The notes beneath the pieces were generated by a model that searched no databases, was not told where the DNA came from, and saw only the letters and a list, made by a program, of their open reading frames with translations. Made by a program: the position numbers and the translations under genes. A DNA stretch of 64,000 nt, taken from NCBI GenBank assembly GCA_030428835.1, contig JAUIEP010000009.1, positions 1 to 64,000 on the forward strand. Reading direction: 5' to 3'. Below are positions 1-9,973 of this stretch, one piece after another. Position 1 is the stretch's first letter; each line of letters opens with the position of its first letter. The DNA comes from Gammaproteobacteria bacterium. Lineage in GTDB: Bacteria > Pseudomonadota > Gammaproteobacteria > Pseudomonadales > Halieaceae.

Positions 1-195
1 CGTCGCGCGGGCGTAGCCGTCGGCCGCGTGTGTCGCCGCCTGTTCGTGCCGCACGAGAACATGGGGGACTTTGCAGTCCTTGAACAGCGCGTCGTAAATG
101 TGCAGTACCGCGCCGCCGGGGTAGCCGAAGATGTATTCAACACCTTCGTCTTCCAGCGCGCGGGCGATCATCTCACCACCGGATAACAGGTCCAC
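1..195 (-). CDS. ilvI: Acetolactate synthase large subunit, N-terminal part (truncated by window edge)
   Basis: Reverse complement from GTG at 195 reads [65 protein letters not shown], the typical ThDP-enzyme/IlvI N-terminus; preceded by a ggagaa SD. Not in the ORF track. Confidence 0.88.
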   Translation of the reverse strand, partial: MDLLSGGEMIARALEDEGVEYIFGYPGGAVLHIYDALFKDCKVPHVLVRHEQAATHAADGYARAT

Positions 196-320
196 GGTTC
201 TTCTCCAAACAAAACGCCCGGCGCGATACCCTCGCCGGTACATTCCTCTCGTGTGAACGCTGCTTTGACGGGCACCTGGGACCGGTACCCGAGATAGCTG
301 CGCCACCCCCTGCGTCAGGC

Positions 321-393
321 CCGATACACCGTCCGGATTAACCCCCGGAACGCACCTAGGGGGTTTGTCGATCACGAACAGCCCGTGTATCGG
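321..393 (-). promoter_or_regulatory. Nested inverted repeat in the ilvI 5' region (candidate structured leader)
   Basis: Outer arms ccgatacac (321-329)/gtgtatcgg (385-393), inner arms aaccccc (340-346)/gggggtt (359-365), nested and exactly complementary. Confidence 0.5.
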
Positions 394-691
394 TCGCCCT
401 GCGAGGTAGCGCAGTGTCTGGCCCTCAATCCACCCTGATGGGAATGGATTGATACGGGACTCGCTGACAGCTGTGCCAAATGATCGCATTACCACAGTGG
501 GCCAGAGGTCGAGGGTACTCGACGATAGCCGTTGCCATCAGCAAGACAGGCGTATTGTTGCTGTTTGGGTCGACTTAAGTCAACCAAAGCAGTAACTTAC
601 CGCGAGATTTATCCGTACTTTGCACAATTGCCAGCGCTTGCGATGTGGGATAATTTTAAGTTGGAATCCAGCGTTTTACGGAGGAATTCCC

Positions 692-1138
692 TTGATTCGC
701 TTACCCTATTTCCCGCTCCTCGCGGCGACCACCCTCTTGTTGTCAGCGGTGTGCGTGCAGGCCGAAACCTACTATCGCTGGACGGACGAGAATGGCCGCC
801 CGGTACACTCCGACCGGCCGCCAACAGCAGGAATCGACTACGAAGTGGTGAACACCGGTTCTCGTCTAAAGCGCGAGGTGGATTCCGAGGAAGGTGCCGT
901 ACCGCGGACGGTAGAACCCACCCAGGGCAATGACTTTGAACCGGTGACGATCTCCAAGGTGAAGATCGAAAAGAACCCGGAGTACTGCGCCCGTGCACGG
1001 CAGAACATCGAGGTCCTGAATGCCAAGGTACGCATCCAAATGAAGGACGAGAACGGCGAAATCTACTACCTTAGTGACGAAGACCGGGAATTTCAGAAAA
1101 AGCGGGCCGAAGAAACCATTAAGGTGCACTGCCCCTGA
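692..1138 (+). CDS. DUF4124-like secreted protein
   Basis: Signal peptide LIRLPYFPLLAATTLLLSAVCVQA followed by ETYYRWTDENGRPVHSDRPP (DUF4124-type). TTG start at 692 preceded by GGAGG; the ORF-track ATG at 620 lies upstream of the signal peptide. Confidence 0.75.
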   Translation: MIRLPYFPLLAATTLLLSAVCVQAETYYRWTDENGRPVHSDRPPTAGIDYEVVNTGSRLKREVDSEEGAVPRTVEPTQGNDFEPVTISKVKIEKNPEYCARARQNIEVLNAKVRIQMKDENGEIYYLSDEDREFQKKRAEETIKVHCP

Positions 1139-1139
1139 A

Positions 1140-1168
1140 ACGATAAACGGCGCCCACAACAGGCGCCG
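1140..1168 (-). terminator. Rho-independent-like terminator of clpB
   Basis: Perfect stem CGGCGCC-cacaaca-GGCGCCG followed on the minus strand by TTTATCGTTT. Confidence 0.6.
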
Positions 1169-1190
1169 GACCTCGCCATCCGACCAACAC

Positions 1191-3818
1191 TCAGGAGTCG
1201 CCGTCCCGCGCCTGACGTGGCAATTCCTCCACCACATCGCCCCTAAGGGCATCGAACACAACCTCCCCATCCGCCAACGTGACATACACTCGCTGTCCCG
1301 GTCCAAAGTCGCCAGCGAGCAAGCGCTGGGCCAGGGGGTTCTCCAGCTCCTGCTGGATGGCGCGCTTCAGCGGGCGTGCGCCGTAGACAGGGTCGAAGCC
1401 CGCAGCGACCAGTTTCTCCATGAACGCCTCGCTGATGTCGAGCTCCAGCTCGCGTTCCGCCAGCCGCGCGCGCAGGCCCTGGAGCTGAATGTCCGCGATA
1501 CCGCGGATCTGCTCCTGGGCGAGCGGGTGGAAGACCACCGTCTCATCGATGCGGTTGATGAACTCCGGGCGGAAGTGCGAACCCACGACTTCCATGACGG
1601 CGGATTTCATTGCGTCGTAATTGCCCTCCCCGGCCATCTCCTGGATCAGGTGTGAACCGAGGTTGGACGTCATCACGACCACCGTATTGCGAAAGTCCAC
1701 GGTACGGCCCTGGCCGTCCGTCAGGCGCCCATCCTCCAGTACCTGCAGGAGGATGTTGAACACATCGGGGTGGGCTTTCTCCACCTCGTCCAGGAGCAGC
1801 AGCGAGTAGGGTCGACGCCGCACCGCCTCAGTCAGGTAGCCGCCCTCCTCGTAGCCCACGTAACCGGGGGGCGCACCGATGAGACGCGCCACGGAATGCT
1901 TCTCCATGAACTCGGACATATCCACGCGCACCATGGCGTCCTCCGAGTCAAACAGGAAGTCCGCCAGCGCCTTGCACAATTCGGTCTTGCCCACACCGGT
2001 GGGACCGAGGAACAGGAAGGAGCCGTTGGGACGCTTCGGGTCCGACAGGCCGGCCCGGGAGCGGCGCACCGCGTTGGACACCGCCACGACCGCCTCGTCC
2101 TGGCCGACCACCCGCTCGTGCAGCGCGGCCTCCATGCGCAACAGCTTCTCGCGGTCGCCCTCCATCATCTTGGACACGGGAATTCCGGTCCAGCGCGACA
2201 CGACCTCGGCGATCTCCTCGTCCGTCACCTTGTTGCGCAACAGGACCTTGTCGGCGGACTCGTTCTTCTGTGCGAGTTCGAGCTGTTTCTCCAGCTCGGG
2301 CATGCGCCCGTACTGCAGCTCCGACATCCGCGTGAGGTCGCCGGCGCGACGCGCCGCCTCGAGCTCCAGCTTCACCTGCTCCAGCTCGCCCTTGATATCC
2401 GCGGCGCCCTGCACGGAGGCTTTCTCGCCACGCCAGATCTCCTCCAGGTCGGCGAATTCGCGCTCGACCTTGTCGATTTCCTCGCCCAGCAGCGCGAGCT
2501 GCTTGGCCGCCGCGGGGTCTGTGTCCTTCTTCACGGCCTCGCGCTCGATCTTGAGCTGGATGAGCCTGCGCTCGAGCTTGTCCATCGCTTCCGGCTTGGA
2601 ATCGATCTCCATGCGGATGCGACTGGCCGCCTCGTCGACGAGGTCGATGGCCTTGTCCGGCAACTGGCGATCGGTAATGTAGCGCTGCGACAGGCGTGCC
2701 GCGGCGATAATCGCGCTGTCGGTGATGTCGACGCCGTGGTGCACCTCGTAGCGCTCCTTCAGGCCGCGCAGGATGGCAATCGTGTCTTCCTCGTTCGGCT
2801 CATCTACCAGCACCTTCTGGAAACGCCGCTCCAGCGCGGCGTCCTTTTCCACGTACTGGCGGTACTCGTTCAGCGTGGTCGCGCCGACACAGTGCAGCTC
2901 GCCCCTGGCCAGGGCGGGCTTGAGCATGTTGCCCGCGTCCATGGAGCCCTCGGCCTTGCCGGCGCCGACCATGGTGTGCAGCTCGTCGATGAACAGAATA
3001 ATGCGACCCTCCTGCTTGGAGAGCTCGTTCAGCACGGCCTTCAGCCGCTCCTCGAAGTCGCCGCGAAACTTGGCGCCGGCGAGCAGCGCACCCAGGTCGA
3101 GGGCCAGCACGCGCTTGTCGCGCATACTCTCGGGTACCTCGCCATTGACCACACGCTGGGCGAGGCCCTCGATGATCGCGGTCTTGCCGACACCGGGTTC
3201 ACCGATAAGCACGGGGTTGTTCTTGGAACGCCGCTGCAGCACCTGGATGGTGCGGCGAATCTCGTCGTCGCGGCCGATGACCGGGTCCAGCTTGCCCTGC
3301 TCCGCGCGCTCGGTTAGGTCGATCGTGTACTTGTCCAGCGCCTGGCGGTTTTCCTCCGCCTCGGGATTGTCGACCGTTTCGCCGCCACGCACCGCCGCGA
3401 TGGCGGCCTTGAGCGCGGGCGCCGTCACGCCGCTCTTCTTGAGCAGCTCCGCGGCGCTGTGCTTGCCCTCCAACATGGCGAGCAGGGCCAGCTCACTGGA
3501 AATGTAGGCGTCCCCGCCCTGCTGGGCGAGCTTGTCGGTGAGATTGAGCACGCGCCCCATGTCGCTCGACATGTGCACGTCACCACCGGTGCCGGACACG
3601 CGCGGCAGGCGCTCGAGCTCGGCTTCCACGCCGGCACCGAGCGCCCCGAGGTCAGCCCCGGCCTTTTGCAGCAAAGGCCGGCAGGGGCCGCCCTTCTGGT
3701 CCAGCAGCGCGCTCAGCAGGTGCACGGGTTCGATATAGTTGTGGTCGCGTCCCAGCGCCAGTGACTGGGCGTCCGCCAGGGCCAGCTGCAGCTGGTTCGT
3801 AAGTTTGTCCATTCGCAT
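1191..3818 (-). CDS. clpB: ATP-dependent chaperone ClpB
   Basis: 875 aa; two AAA+ modules ([33 protein letters not shown]), Clp N-domain and coiled middle domain. Confidence 0.98.
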   Translation of the reverse strand: MRMDKLTNQLQLALADAQSLALGRDHNYIEPVHLLSALLDQKGGPCRPLLQKAGADLGALGAGVEAELERLPRVSGTGGDVHMSSDMGRVLNLTDKLAQQGGDAYISSELALLAMLEGKHSAAELLKKSGVTAPALKAAIAAVRGGETVDNPEAEENRQALDKYTIDLTERAEQGKLDPVIGRDDEIRRTIQVLQRRSKNNPVLIGEPGVGKTAIIEGLAQRVVNGEVPESMRDKRVLALDLGALLAGAKFRGDFEERLKAVLNELSKQEGRIILFIDELHTMVGAGKAEGSMDAGNMLKPALARGELHCVGATTLNEYRQYVEKDAALERRFQKVLVDEPNEEDTIAILRGLKERYEVHHGVDITDSAIIAAARLSQRYITDRQLPDKAIDLVDEAASRIRMEIDSKPEAMDKLERRLIQLKIEREAVKKDTDPAAAKQLALLGEEIDKVEREFADLEEIWRGEKASVQGAADIKGELEQVKLELEAARRAGDLTRMSELQYGRMPELEKQLELAQKNESADKVLLRNKVTDEEIAEVVSRWTGIPVSKMMEGDREKLLRMEAALHERVVGQDEAVVAVSNAVRRSRAGLSDPKRPNGSFLFLGPTGVGKTELCKALADFLFDSEDAMVRVDMSEFMEKHSVARLIGAPPGYVGYEEGGYLTEAVRRRPYSLLLLDEVEKAHPDVFNILLQVLEDGRLTDGQGRTVDFRNTVVVMTSNLGSHLIQEMAGEGNYDAMKSAVMEVVGSHFRPEFINRIDETVVFHPLAQEQIRGIADIQLQGLRARLAERELELDISEAFMEKLVAAGFDPVYGARPLKRAIQQELENPLAQRLLAGDFGPGQRVYVTLADGEVVFDALRGDVVEELPRQARDGDS

Positions 3819-3870
3819 TGCAAATCTCCTTCCGGACGCCCGGGTTGGGGCGTCACATGCTTTGCGTTCG

Positions 3871-3898
3871 ATATGGGGGCAAATAGCCCTGTTTCAAG
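3871..3898 (-). promoter_or_regulatory. Sigma32-type heat-shock promoter of clpB
   Basis: Minus strand CTTGAA-N14-CCCCATAT, matching the heat-shock consensus (CTTGAA / CCCCATnT), about 50 bp upstream of the clpB ATG. Confidence 0.75.
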
Positions 3899-3914
3899 TG
3901 GGGCGAAAGGCCGC

Positions 3915-4664
3915 TCACGCGGAAAAACCGATCAGACTGGCCATGCGGCCGGTCACACCGTCCCTGCGGTAGGAGAAGAACCGCCCGGGCTCGCTGAACG
4001 TGCAGTGCTCACCCCCGTAGATGCGGGTGATGCCCGCGGCCGCGAGGCGTATGCGCGCCAGCCCGTAGAGGTCCGCGAAACTGTGCCCGGGAGCGTCCGC
4101 GGCGTCGCGGAAACAGGCGGCGGTTGCATGCCCGGCGCCCCCGGCGCGCGCCAGGAACGCGGCCCGGACTTCCGGTCCGACCTCGTAGGCTCCCGGGCCG
4201 ATGGCGGGGCCGAGCCAGGCCAGCAGGTCACCCGGGGAGGTGTGCATGGCGGCGAGGGTCGCCTCGAGAACCCCCTCCAGCAGGCCGCGCCATCCCGCGT
4301 GCGCGGCGGCGACCTCGTCGCCGCGGCTGCTGGCGAAGAGCACCGGCAGGCAGTCCGCGGTCAGGACGGCGCAGGTAGCCCCGGCCTCGCGGCTGACGCT
4401 GGCGTCGGCCTCGGGCGGAGAGAGGGCATCACTAGCCTGCACCACGCTCGTCCCGTGCACCTGCTGCAGCCAGCCCACTCGCGCCCCCGGCGGCAGCGCC
4501 GCGGCCAGGCGCGCCCGGTTCTCGCCGACCGCGGCCTCGTCATCGCCTACATGGGAGGCCAGGTTGAGCGCCGCGTAAGGCCCCTGCGACACCCCGCCCG
4601 CGCGGGTCGTACACAGGGCAAAAACGGAAGCGGGCGCGGGCCAGTCCGGCCGCAGCCAGATCAT
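3915..4664 (-). CDS. pgeF: YfiH/PgeF family (laccase-domain, peptidoglycan editing factor)
   Basis: TTRAGGVSQGPYAALNLASHVGD, LTADCLPVLFA, AAHAGWRGLLEGVLE motifs. Confidence 0.92.
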   Translation of the reverse strand: MIWLRPDWPAPASVFALCTTRAGGVSQGPYAALNLASHVGDDEAAVGENRARLAAALPPGARVGWLQQVHGTSVVQASDALSPPEADASVSREAGATCAVLTADCLPVLFASSRGDEVAAAHAGWRGLLEGVLEATLAAMHTSPGDLLAWLGPAIGPGAYEVGPEVRAAFLARAGGAGHATAACFRDAADAPGHSFADLYGLARIRLAAAGITRIYGGEHCTFSEPGRFFSYRRDGVTGRMASLIGFSA

Positions 4665-5620
4665 GGCTCGGGGTCTTCCGCAGCCAGCACCGCGAGCAGG
4701 TTTTCGAGGTCGGCGGGCAGCGGGCTGGAGAACTCAACCCGCTCCGCGTGCGCGGGGTGCGTGAGGGCCAGCGTGCGCGCGTGCAACGCCTGTCGCCCGA
4801 AACCGCGCAGGGTATCGATGAGTTCGGCGGACGCCCCGGGCGGTATGCGCGGCCGCCCCCCGTAGACCGGGTCGCCTACGAGGGGGTGGTGGCGGTGCGC
4901 CATGTGCACGCGAATCTGGTGTGTCCGCCCGGTCTCCAGTTGCACCGCGATCTGCGTGTGGTGCCCGAAGCGCCGCTCGATGCGGTAATGCGTCACCGCC
5001 TCCTTACCCGCGGTCGCGACCACGGCCATTTTCTTGCGCTGGCGGGGATGGCGGCCGATCGGCGCATCCACGGTGCCGCCCCCTGTCATGCGCCCGATGC
5101 ACACGGCCGCGTACTCGCGCTTTACGCTGCGCGCCTGCAGCTGGCTCACGAGGTGATGGTGGGCCGCCAGGGTCCGGGCGACGACCAGGAGGCCGGAGGT
5201 GTCCTTGTCCAGCCGGTGCACGATGCCGCCACGGGGCAGCTGCGCGAGTTCGGGCGCGTGGCCCAGCAGGGCGTTGACCAGCGTGCCTGCCGCGTGGCCC
5301 GCGGCGGGATGGACCACGAGGCCGGCGGGCTTGTCGAGCACGATGATGGCCTCGTCCTCGTGCACGATATCGAGCTCGATGGCCTCCGGCTCCCAGCCGA
5401 CCTCATCGCCCAGTTCCGCGCGCAGCGTCAGCACCGCGCCGCCGGCGACCTTGTCGCGCGGGCGCAGCCGGCGCGTGTCCACGGTCAGTTCCCCGCCCAG
5501 GATCCAGGACTTGAGGCGGGAGCGGGAATAATCGGGGAACAGTTGCGCAGCCACCTGGTCCAAGCGGCTACCGTGCATCTGGGGAGGTACCTGTGCCTCA
5601 AGTTCAACGCGTTCAACCAT
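4661..5620 (-). CDS. rluD: 23S rRNA pseudouridine synthase RluD
   Basis: S4-like N-terminus and GGIVHRLDKDTSGLLVVARTLAAH catalytic motif; adjacent to pgeF and bamD as in other gammaproteobacteria. Confidence 0.95.
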   Translation of the reverse strand: MVERVELEAQVPPQMHGSRLDQVAAQLFPDYSRSRLKSWILGGELTVDTRRLRPRDKVAGGAVLTLRAELGDEVGWEPEAIELDIVHEDEAIIVLDKPAGLVVHPAAGHAAGTLVNALLGHAPELAQLPRGGIVHRLDKDTSGLLVVARTLAAHHHLVSQLQARSVKREYAAVCIGRMTGGGTVDAPIGRHPRQRKKMAVVATAGKEAVTHYRIERRFGHHTQIAVQLETGRTHQIRVHMAHRHHPLVGDPVYGGRPRIPPGASAELIDTLRGFGRQALHARTLALTHPAHAERVEFSSPLPADLENLLAVLAAEDPEP

Positions 5621-5690
5621 GCGATTTGCGGTTTATACCCCTGCTCCGGTGTGCTTAAATACGCGCCGACAAGATAGTAGCACGCCCTGA

Positions 5691-6563
5691 ATGAACCCCT
5701 TGAAGCACATCCTGGTCCTGGTTTTAACCGTCCTCCTGGTCGCCTGCGCGAGCACGGATGACGAGCCCGTCGCCGATACCGGCGAACAGCAGCTGTACGA
5801 GGAGGCGCAGCGCCACCTCAGCAATTCCAACTACGACCTGGCGGTGCGCAGCCTGCAGCTCCTGGAGTCCCGCTACCCCTTCGGGCGCTACGCGGAACAG
5901 GCCCAGTTGGAACTGATCTACGCCCACTACGGCGCCTACGAGCACGAGGCCGCGGTGGAGGCGGCGGAGCGTTTCATCCGCCTGCATCCGCAGCACCCGA
6001 ACGTGGACTACGCCTATTACATGAAGGGGCTGTCAGCCTACACAGGCAACGAGGACATCTTCGTGCGCTTCCTGCCGACGGACGTCACGAAACGCGATAC
6101 CAGCCACGCCAAGGAAGCCTTCGCGGAGTTCGCGCAGCTGCTCGCGCGCTATCCGGACAGCCCCTACGCCGCGGATGCCAAGGCGCGCATGGTCGCCCTG
6201 CGCAACCAGTTGGCGCGGCACGAGATCAACGTCGCCAACTACTACCTGCGTCGCGGCGCTTACCTCGCCGCCGTGAACCGGGGGCGTTACGTGGTGGAGA
6301 ACTTCCAGCGCACACCCGCTGTCGCGGATGCACTGGCTGTCATGGCGCTGGGCTATCACCTGCTGGACCTGCCCGACCTCGCGCACGACGCCGAGGCGGT
6401 ACTCGCCATGAACTACCCGGACCATCCGTCGCTGGACAAGAACGGAGAATTCAGGAACGAATACCGCGAGGGCGGCCTGGAACGCTCGTGGCTCAATCGC
6501 GCTTCGTTCGGCCTGTTCGATCCACCCGAGCCGCCGCAGTTCGACAGCAGGCCGCGACTGTAA
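5691..6563 (+). CDS. bamD: Outer membrane assembly lipoprotein BamD
   Basis: Lipobox LLVAC, TPR-type repeats, [19 protein letters not shown]. Confidence 0.95.
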   Translation: MNPLKHILVLVLTVLLVACASTDDEPVADTGEQQLYEEAQRHLSNSNYDLAVRSLQLLESRYPFGRYAEQAQLELIYAHYGAYEHEAAVEAAERFIRLHPQHPNVDYAYYMKGLSAYTGNEDIFVRFLPTDVTKRDTSHAKEAFAEFAQLLARYPDSPYAADAKARMVALRNQLARHEINVANYYLRRGAYLAAVNRGRYVVENFQRTPAVADALAVMALGYHLLDLPDLAHDAEAVLAMNYPDHPSLDKNGEFRNEYREGGLERSWLNRASFGLFDPPEPPQFDSRPRL

Positions 6564-6575
6564 AATGCCACCCGG

Positions 6576-8207
6576 CTAGTCGCCGATCTTCCAGCCCGAG
6601 GTGATCGGGTAGCGCCTGTCGCGGCCGAAACCGCGCTTGGTAATGCGCACACCGATCGGCGCCTGGCGGCGCTTGTACTCGTTGAGGTCCACCAACCGCA
6701 CCACGCGAAATACCTGGTCGCGATCCATACCCGCGGCGATGATGGCCTCGGCACTCATGTCCCGCTCCACGTACATCTCCAGGATCCGGTCCAGCACATC
6801 GTAGGGCGGCAGGCTGTCCTCATCCTTCTGGTCCGGCGCCAGTTCCGCCGAGGGCGGGCGATCGATCACCCGCTGCGGTATACATGGCCCGCGCGAATTC
6901 CGGTGGCGGCAGAGCTCAAACACGAGGGTTTTCGGCACATCCTTCAACACGTCGAAGCCTCCGGCCATGTCGCCGTACAGCGTCGAGTAGCCCACCGCCA
7001 TCTCGCTCTTGTTCCCGGTGGTGAGCACAAGAAAGCCCTTCTTGTTGGAGATCGACATGAGCAGCACGCCGCGGCAGCGCGCCTGCAGATTCTCCTCCGT
7101 CGTGTCGGGCGCAAGTCCGGCGAACTCATCGGCGAGGCTCGCCATGAACGCATCGTACAGTGGCTCTATGGAGATCACCTTGTAGTTCACGCCCAGGTTG
7201 CGCGCCTGCTCCGCCGCGTCTTCCACACTCATCCGGGAGGTATAGCGGAAGGGCATCATCACGGCCTCGACCCGCCCGGGGCCGAGCGCGTCCACGGCGA
7301 CCGCCAGCGTCAGGGCTGAGTCCACACCGCCGGAGAGGCCCAATACGACACCGGGAAAGCCGTTCTTGTCGACATAATCGCGCACACCGAGTACCAGCGC
7401 GCGCCAGGTGGCCTCCAGCTCACCCAGCGGCTCGGCAACACTGGGCCCGCTGAGCGTCGCGGCACCGGCGTCGAAGGCGGCGGCCAGCCAGTAATCCCCC
7501 TCCTCGAAATTCGGCGCGGCAGCGACAACCTCGCCGTCCGCATCCACCGCAAAGGATCCCCCGTCGAACACCAGTTCGTCCTGGCCGCCCACCTGGTTGA
7601 CGTACACGATGGGCATACCGGCTTCGCGCGCACGCCGGCCCACCAGTTCCCAGCGCTCGTGGCGCTTGCCGCGGTGGTAGGGCGAGGAATTGATATTGAG
7701 GAGCAGGTCCGCGCCCGCCGCCGCGACCTGCCGCGTGGGCGCCTCTTCCCAGATGTCCTCGCAGATCGAGAGACCGACACGCACACCGAGAATATCCACC
7801 ACGCACGGCGCGTGACCCGGCTCGAAATAGCGCTTCTCGTCGAATACCTGGTAGTTCGGCAGGGACTGCTTGCGATACTCGGCGATAATCTCGCCGCGGT
7901 GCAACACGCCGGCGACGTTGTAGAGCCTCCCCTCCTCCCGTCGCGGGTATCCCACCACGGCGTAGGCCGCGCCCCGCATCGCCGCGCACAGTCGCGCGAG
8001 CGACTGTTCAATGCGCAGTTCGATGCTGGGCCGCAGTAGCAGGTCTTCCGGTGGATAGCCGGACAATGTCAGCTCGGGAAACACGATGACGGGGTCAGCG
8101 CAGTGCGCCTGCGCGCGCTGGATCGCGTCGATCACCTTGTCCGTATTACCCTCGAAATCACCCACATGGGTGTTGAGCTGGGCCATGAGAATGTTGAGGG
8201 TGGGCAT
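6576..8207 (-). CDS. nadE: Glutamine-dependent NAD+ synthetase
   Basis: Nitrilase domain plus LGLSGGVDSALTLAVAVDALG NAD synthase P-loop. Confidence 0.96.
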   Translation of the reverse strand: MPTLNILMAQLNTHVGDFEGNTDKVIDAIQRAQAHCADPVIVFPELTLSGYPPEDLLLRPSIELRIEQSLARLCAAMRGAAYAVVGYPRREEGRLYNVAGVLHRGEIIAEYRKQSLPNYQVFDEKRYFEPGHAPCVVDILGVRVGLSICEDIWEEAPTRQVAAAGADLLLNINSSPYHRGKRHERWELVGRRAREAGMPIVYVNQVGGQDELVFDGGSFAVDADGEVVAAAPNFEEGDYWLAAAFDAGAATLSGPSVAEPLGELEATWRALVLGVRDYVDKNGFPGVVLGLSGGVDSALTLAVAVDALGPGRVEAVMMPFRYTSRMSVEDAAEQARNLGVNYKVISIEPLYDAFMASLADEFAGLAPDTTEENLQARCRGVLLMSISNKKGFLVLTTGNKSEMAVGYSTLYGDMAGGFDVLKDVPKTLVFELCRHRNSRGPCIPQRVIDRPPSAELAPDQKDEDSLPPYDVLDRILEMYVERDMSAEAIIAAGMDRDQVFRVVRLVDLNEYKRRQAPIGVRITKRGFGRDRRYPITSGWKIGD

Positions 8208-8345
8208 GCGGTACTGCGCTCGTCTCGCCGGATCAGGGCCGCTATTGTCCGGAAAAGTGACGCCCAGAGCCAGCCCTATACCGCGCGCAGCCTGTTACAC
8301 TACGGCGCAGGACAAGACGGCCCCGAGACCCGGAAACCCGCCACG

Positions 8346-9971
8346 GTGAACCGCCCAGCGATACTGACGAAGCCCGAGCCGACCTCGCCCGGCCACCAGA
8401 ACCTCGCCCTCTTCCGCGTCTACATCGGCTACCGCTCCCTGCTCTCGATCGTCCTGCTGATCATGCTGGTGAGCCCCAATACCCGGCAGCTGGTCGGCAT
8501 CCTCAACCCCGCGGTGTACACCAGCGTTGCACTCGCTTACCTGGCGACCAGCGTCCCTCTCGTGGGGTCGCTGTCCACCCGCCTCAGTCGCAGCCAACAA
8601 CTGATGACGGCGGTATTCCTCGTCGATATCGCGGCCATCACCCTGATGGCGGACGCCAGCGGCGGCATGCTAAGCGGGCTGCCGGTGCTGCTCGTGATCA
8701 CGGTCGCCGCGAGCGCGGTCCTGGTCAGCAATCGCACGCTGGCAACACTGATCGCGGCGCTGAGCGTGCTCGCCATTCTGCTCGATACCGTCTGGCTCAT
8801 CCTGCAGGGGCACGGCAATACCAGTTCCCTGTTCCCCGCGGGCCTGCTCGGGCTGCTTATCTTCGGTGTCTCCCTGATGGTGCAGCCCATCGCGCACCGA
8901 CTTGGGCGCGCCGAGGAACTGGCGCGCAACCGCGCGAGTGATCTCTATACCCTGCAGCGCCTCAATGAACAGATCGTGCAGCACATGCAGACCGGCATCC
9001 TGCTGGTCGACGGCGAGGGCACGGTGCGTATCATGAACAAGGCGGCGATCGGCCTGCTGGCGCCCGACCGCCCCATCGCCATGGAACAGGGGCGGAAACT
9101 GTCGGACTACTGCCCGGAGCTGGCGGAGCAGTTCTGGCAGTGGAAGGAAACCGGCGTCCACCGCGCCAGGCCCTTCACGGTAACCGAGGGCTCCCCGGCC
9201 ATTATCGCCAATTTCCGCGACCTGCAACCCAGCGCAAACCGCGAGGCGCTGGTGTTTGTCGAAGACTACACGCCGGTGACGCAATACGCCCAGTCACTCA
9301 AGCTGAATTCCCTCGGCCGCCTGACCGCGAGCATCGCCCATGAGATCCGCAATCCGCTCGGGGCGATCAGTCACGCGGCGCAGCTGCTGCAGGAGTCGAA
9401 GGATTTGTCGGCATCCGATCAACGCATGGCCGAGATCATCGAGAGCCACTCCGACCGGGTCAACCAGATTGTCGAGAGCGTGATGCAGATATCCAGGCGC
9501 GAACCGCCCCGGCCGGAGTACCTGCTGCTCGGCAGCTGGCTCGCAGACTACGTCAGCGGCTACCTGGATGACCTCAACCGCGAAGCCGACGTGACCATCG
9601 ACTGCGCCTACCCTGAGCTGCTGGTCGAGTTCGACCCCGAGAACCTGCAGCGGGTGTTCGGCAACCTGCTGGACAACGCCCTGCGCCACAGCAAGATGGC
9701 GATTGACCGCGAATCAGCGCGCATCGAGGTCAGCCTGGATTTCGCCACGCACCTGTGCCACGTGGACGTCATCGACTACGGTACGGGCGTACCCGCCAGC
9801 GAACTATCGAAACTGTTCGAACCGTTCTATACCACGCGCGCGGAGGGAAGCGGGATGGGCTTGTACCTTTGCAAGGAATTATGTGAAATCAACAATGCGG
9901 ATCTTGCCTATCGCACAACGAGCAATGGCGAGAGCTGTTTCCGCATCTCCATGAACCAGAGAGCACTGTAG
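8346..9971 (+). CDS. pilS: Sensor histidine kinase PilS
   Basis: N-terminal TM helices, PAS, LGRLTASIAHEIRNPLGAISHAAQLL H-box, HATPase; directly followed by pilR. GTG start at 8346 chosen over the upstream ORF start, which overlaps nadE. Confidence 0.92.
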   Translation: MNRPAILTKPEPTSPGHQNLALFRVYIGYRSLLSIVLLIMLVSPNTRQLVGILNPAVYTSVALAYLATSVPLVGSLSTRLSRSQQLMTAVFLVDIAAITLMADASGGMLSGLPVLLVITVAASAVLVSNRTLATLIAALSVLAILLDTVWLILQGHGNTSSLFPAGLLGLLIFGVSLMVQPIAHRLGRAEELARNRASDLYTLQRLNEQIVQHMQTGILLVDGEGTVRIMNKAAIGLLAPDRPIAMEQGRKLSDYCPELAEQFWQWKETGVHRARPFTVTEGSPAIIANFRDLQPSANREALVFVEDYTPVTQYAQSLKLNSLGRLTASIAHEIRNPLGAISHAAQLLQESKDLSASDQRMAEIIESHSDRVNQIVESVMQISRREPPRPEYLLLGSWLADYVSGYLDDLNREADVTIDCAYPELLVEFDPENLQRVFGNLLDNALRHSKMAIDRESARIEVSLDFATHLCHVDVIDYGTGVPASELSKLFEPFYTTRAEGSGMGLYLCKELCEINNADLAYRTTSNGESCFRISMNQRAL

Positions 9972-9973
9972 CG

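Noticed and set aside
1770-3317. 515-aa plus-strand ORF antisense to clpB
   Set aside because: Same antisense artefact; the minus strand encodes an unambiguous ClpB.
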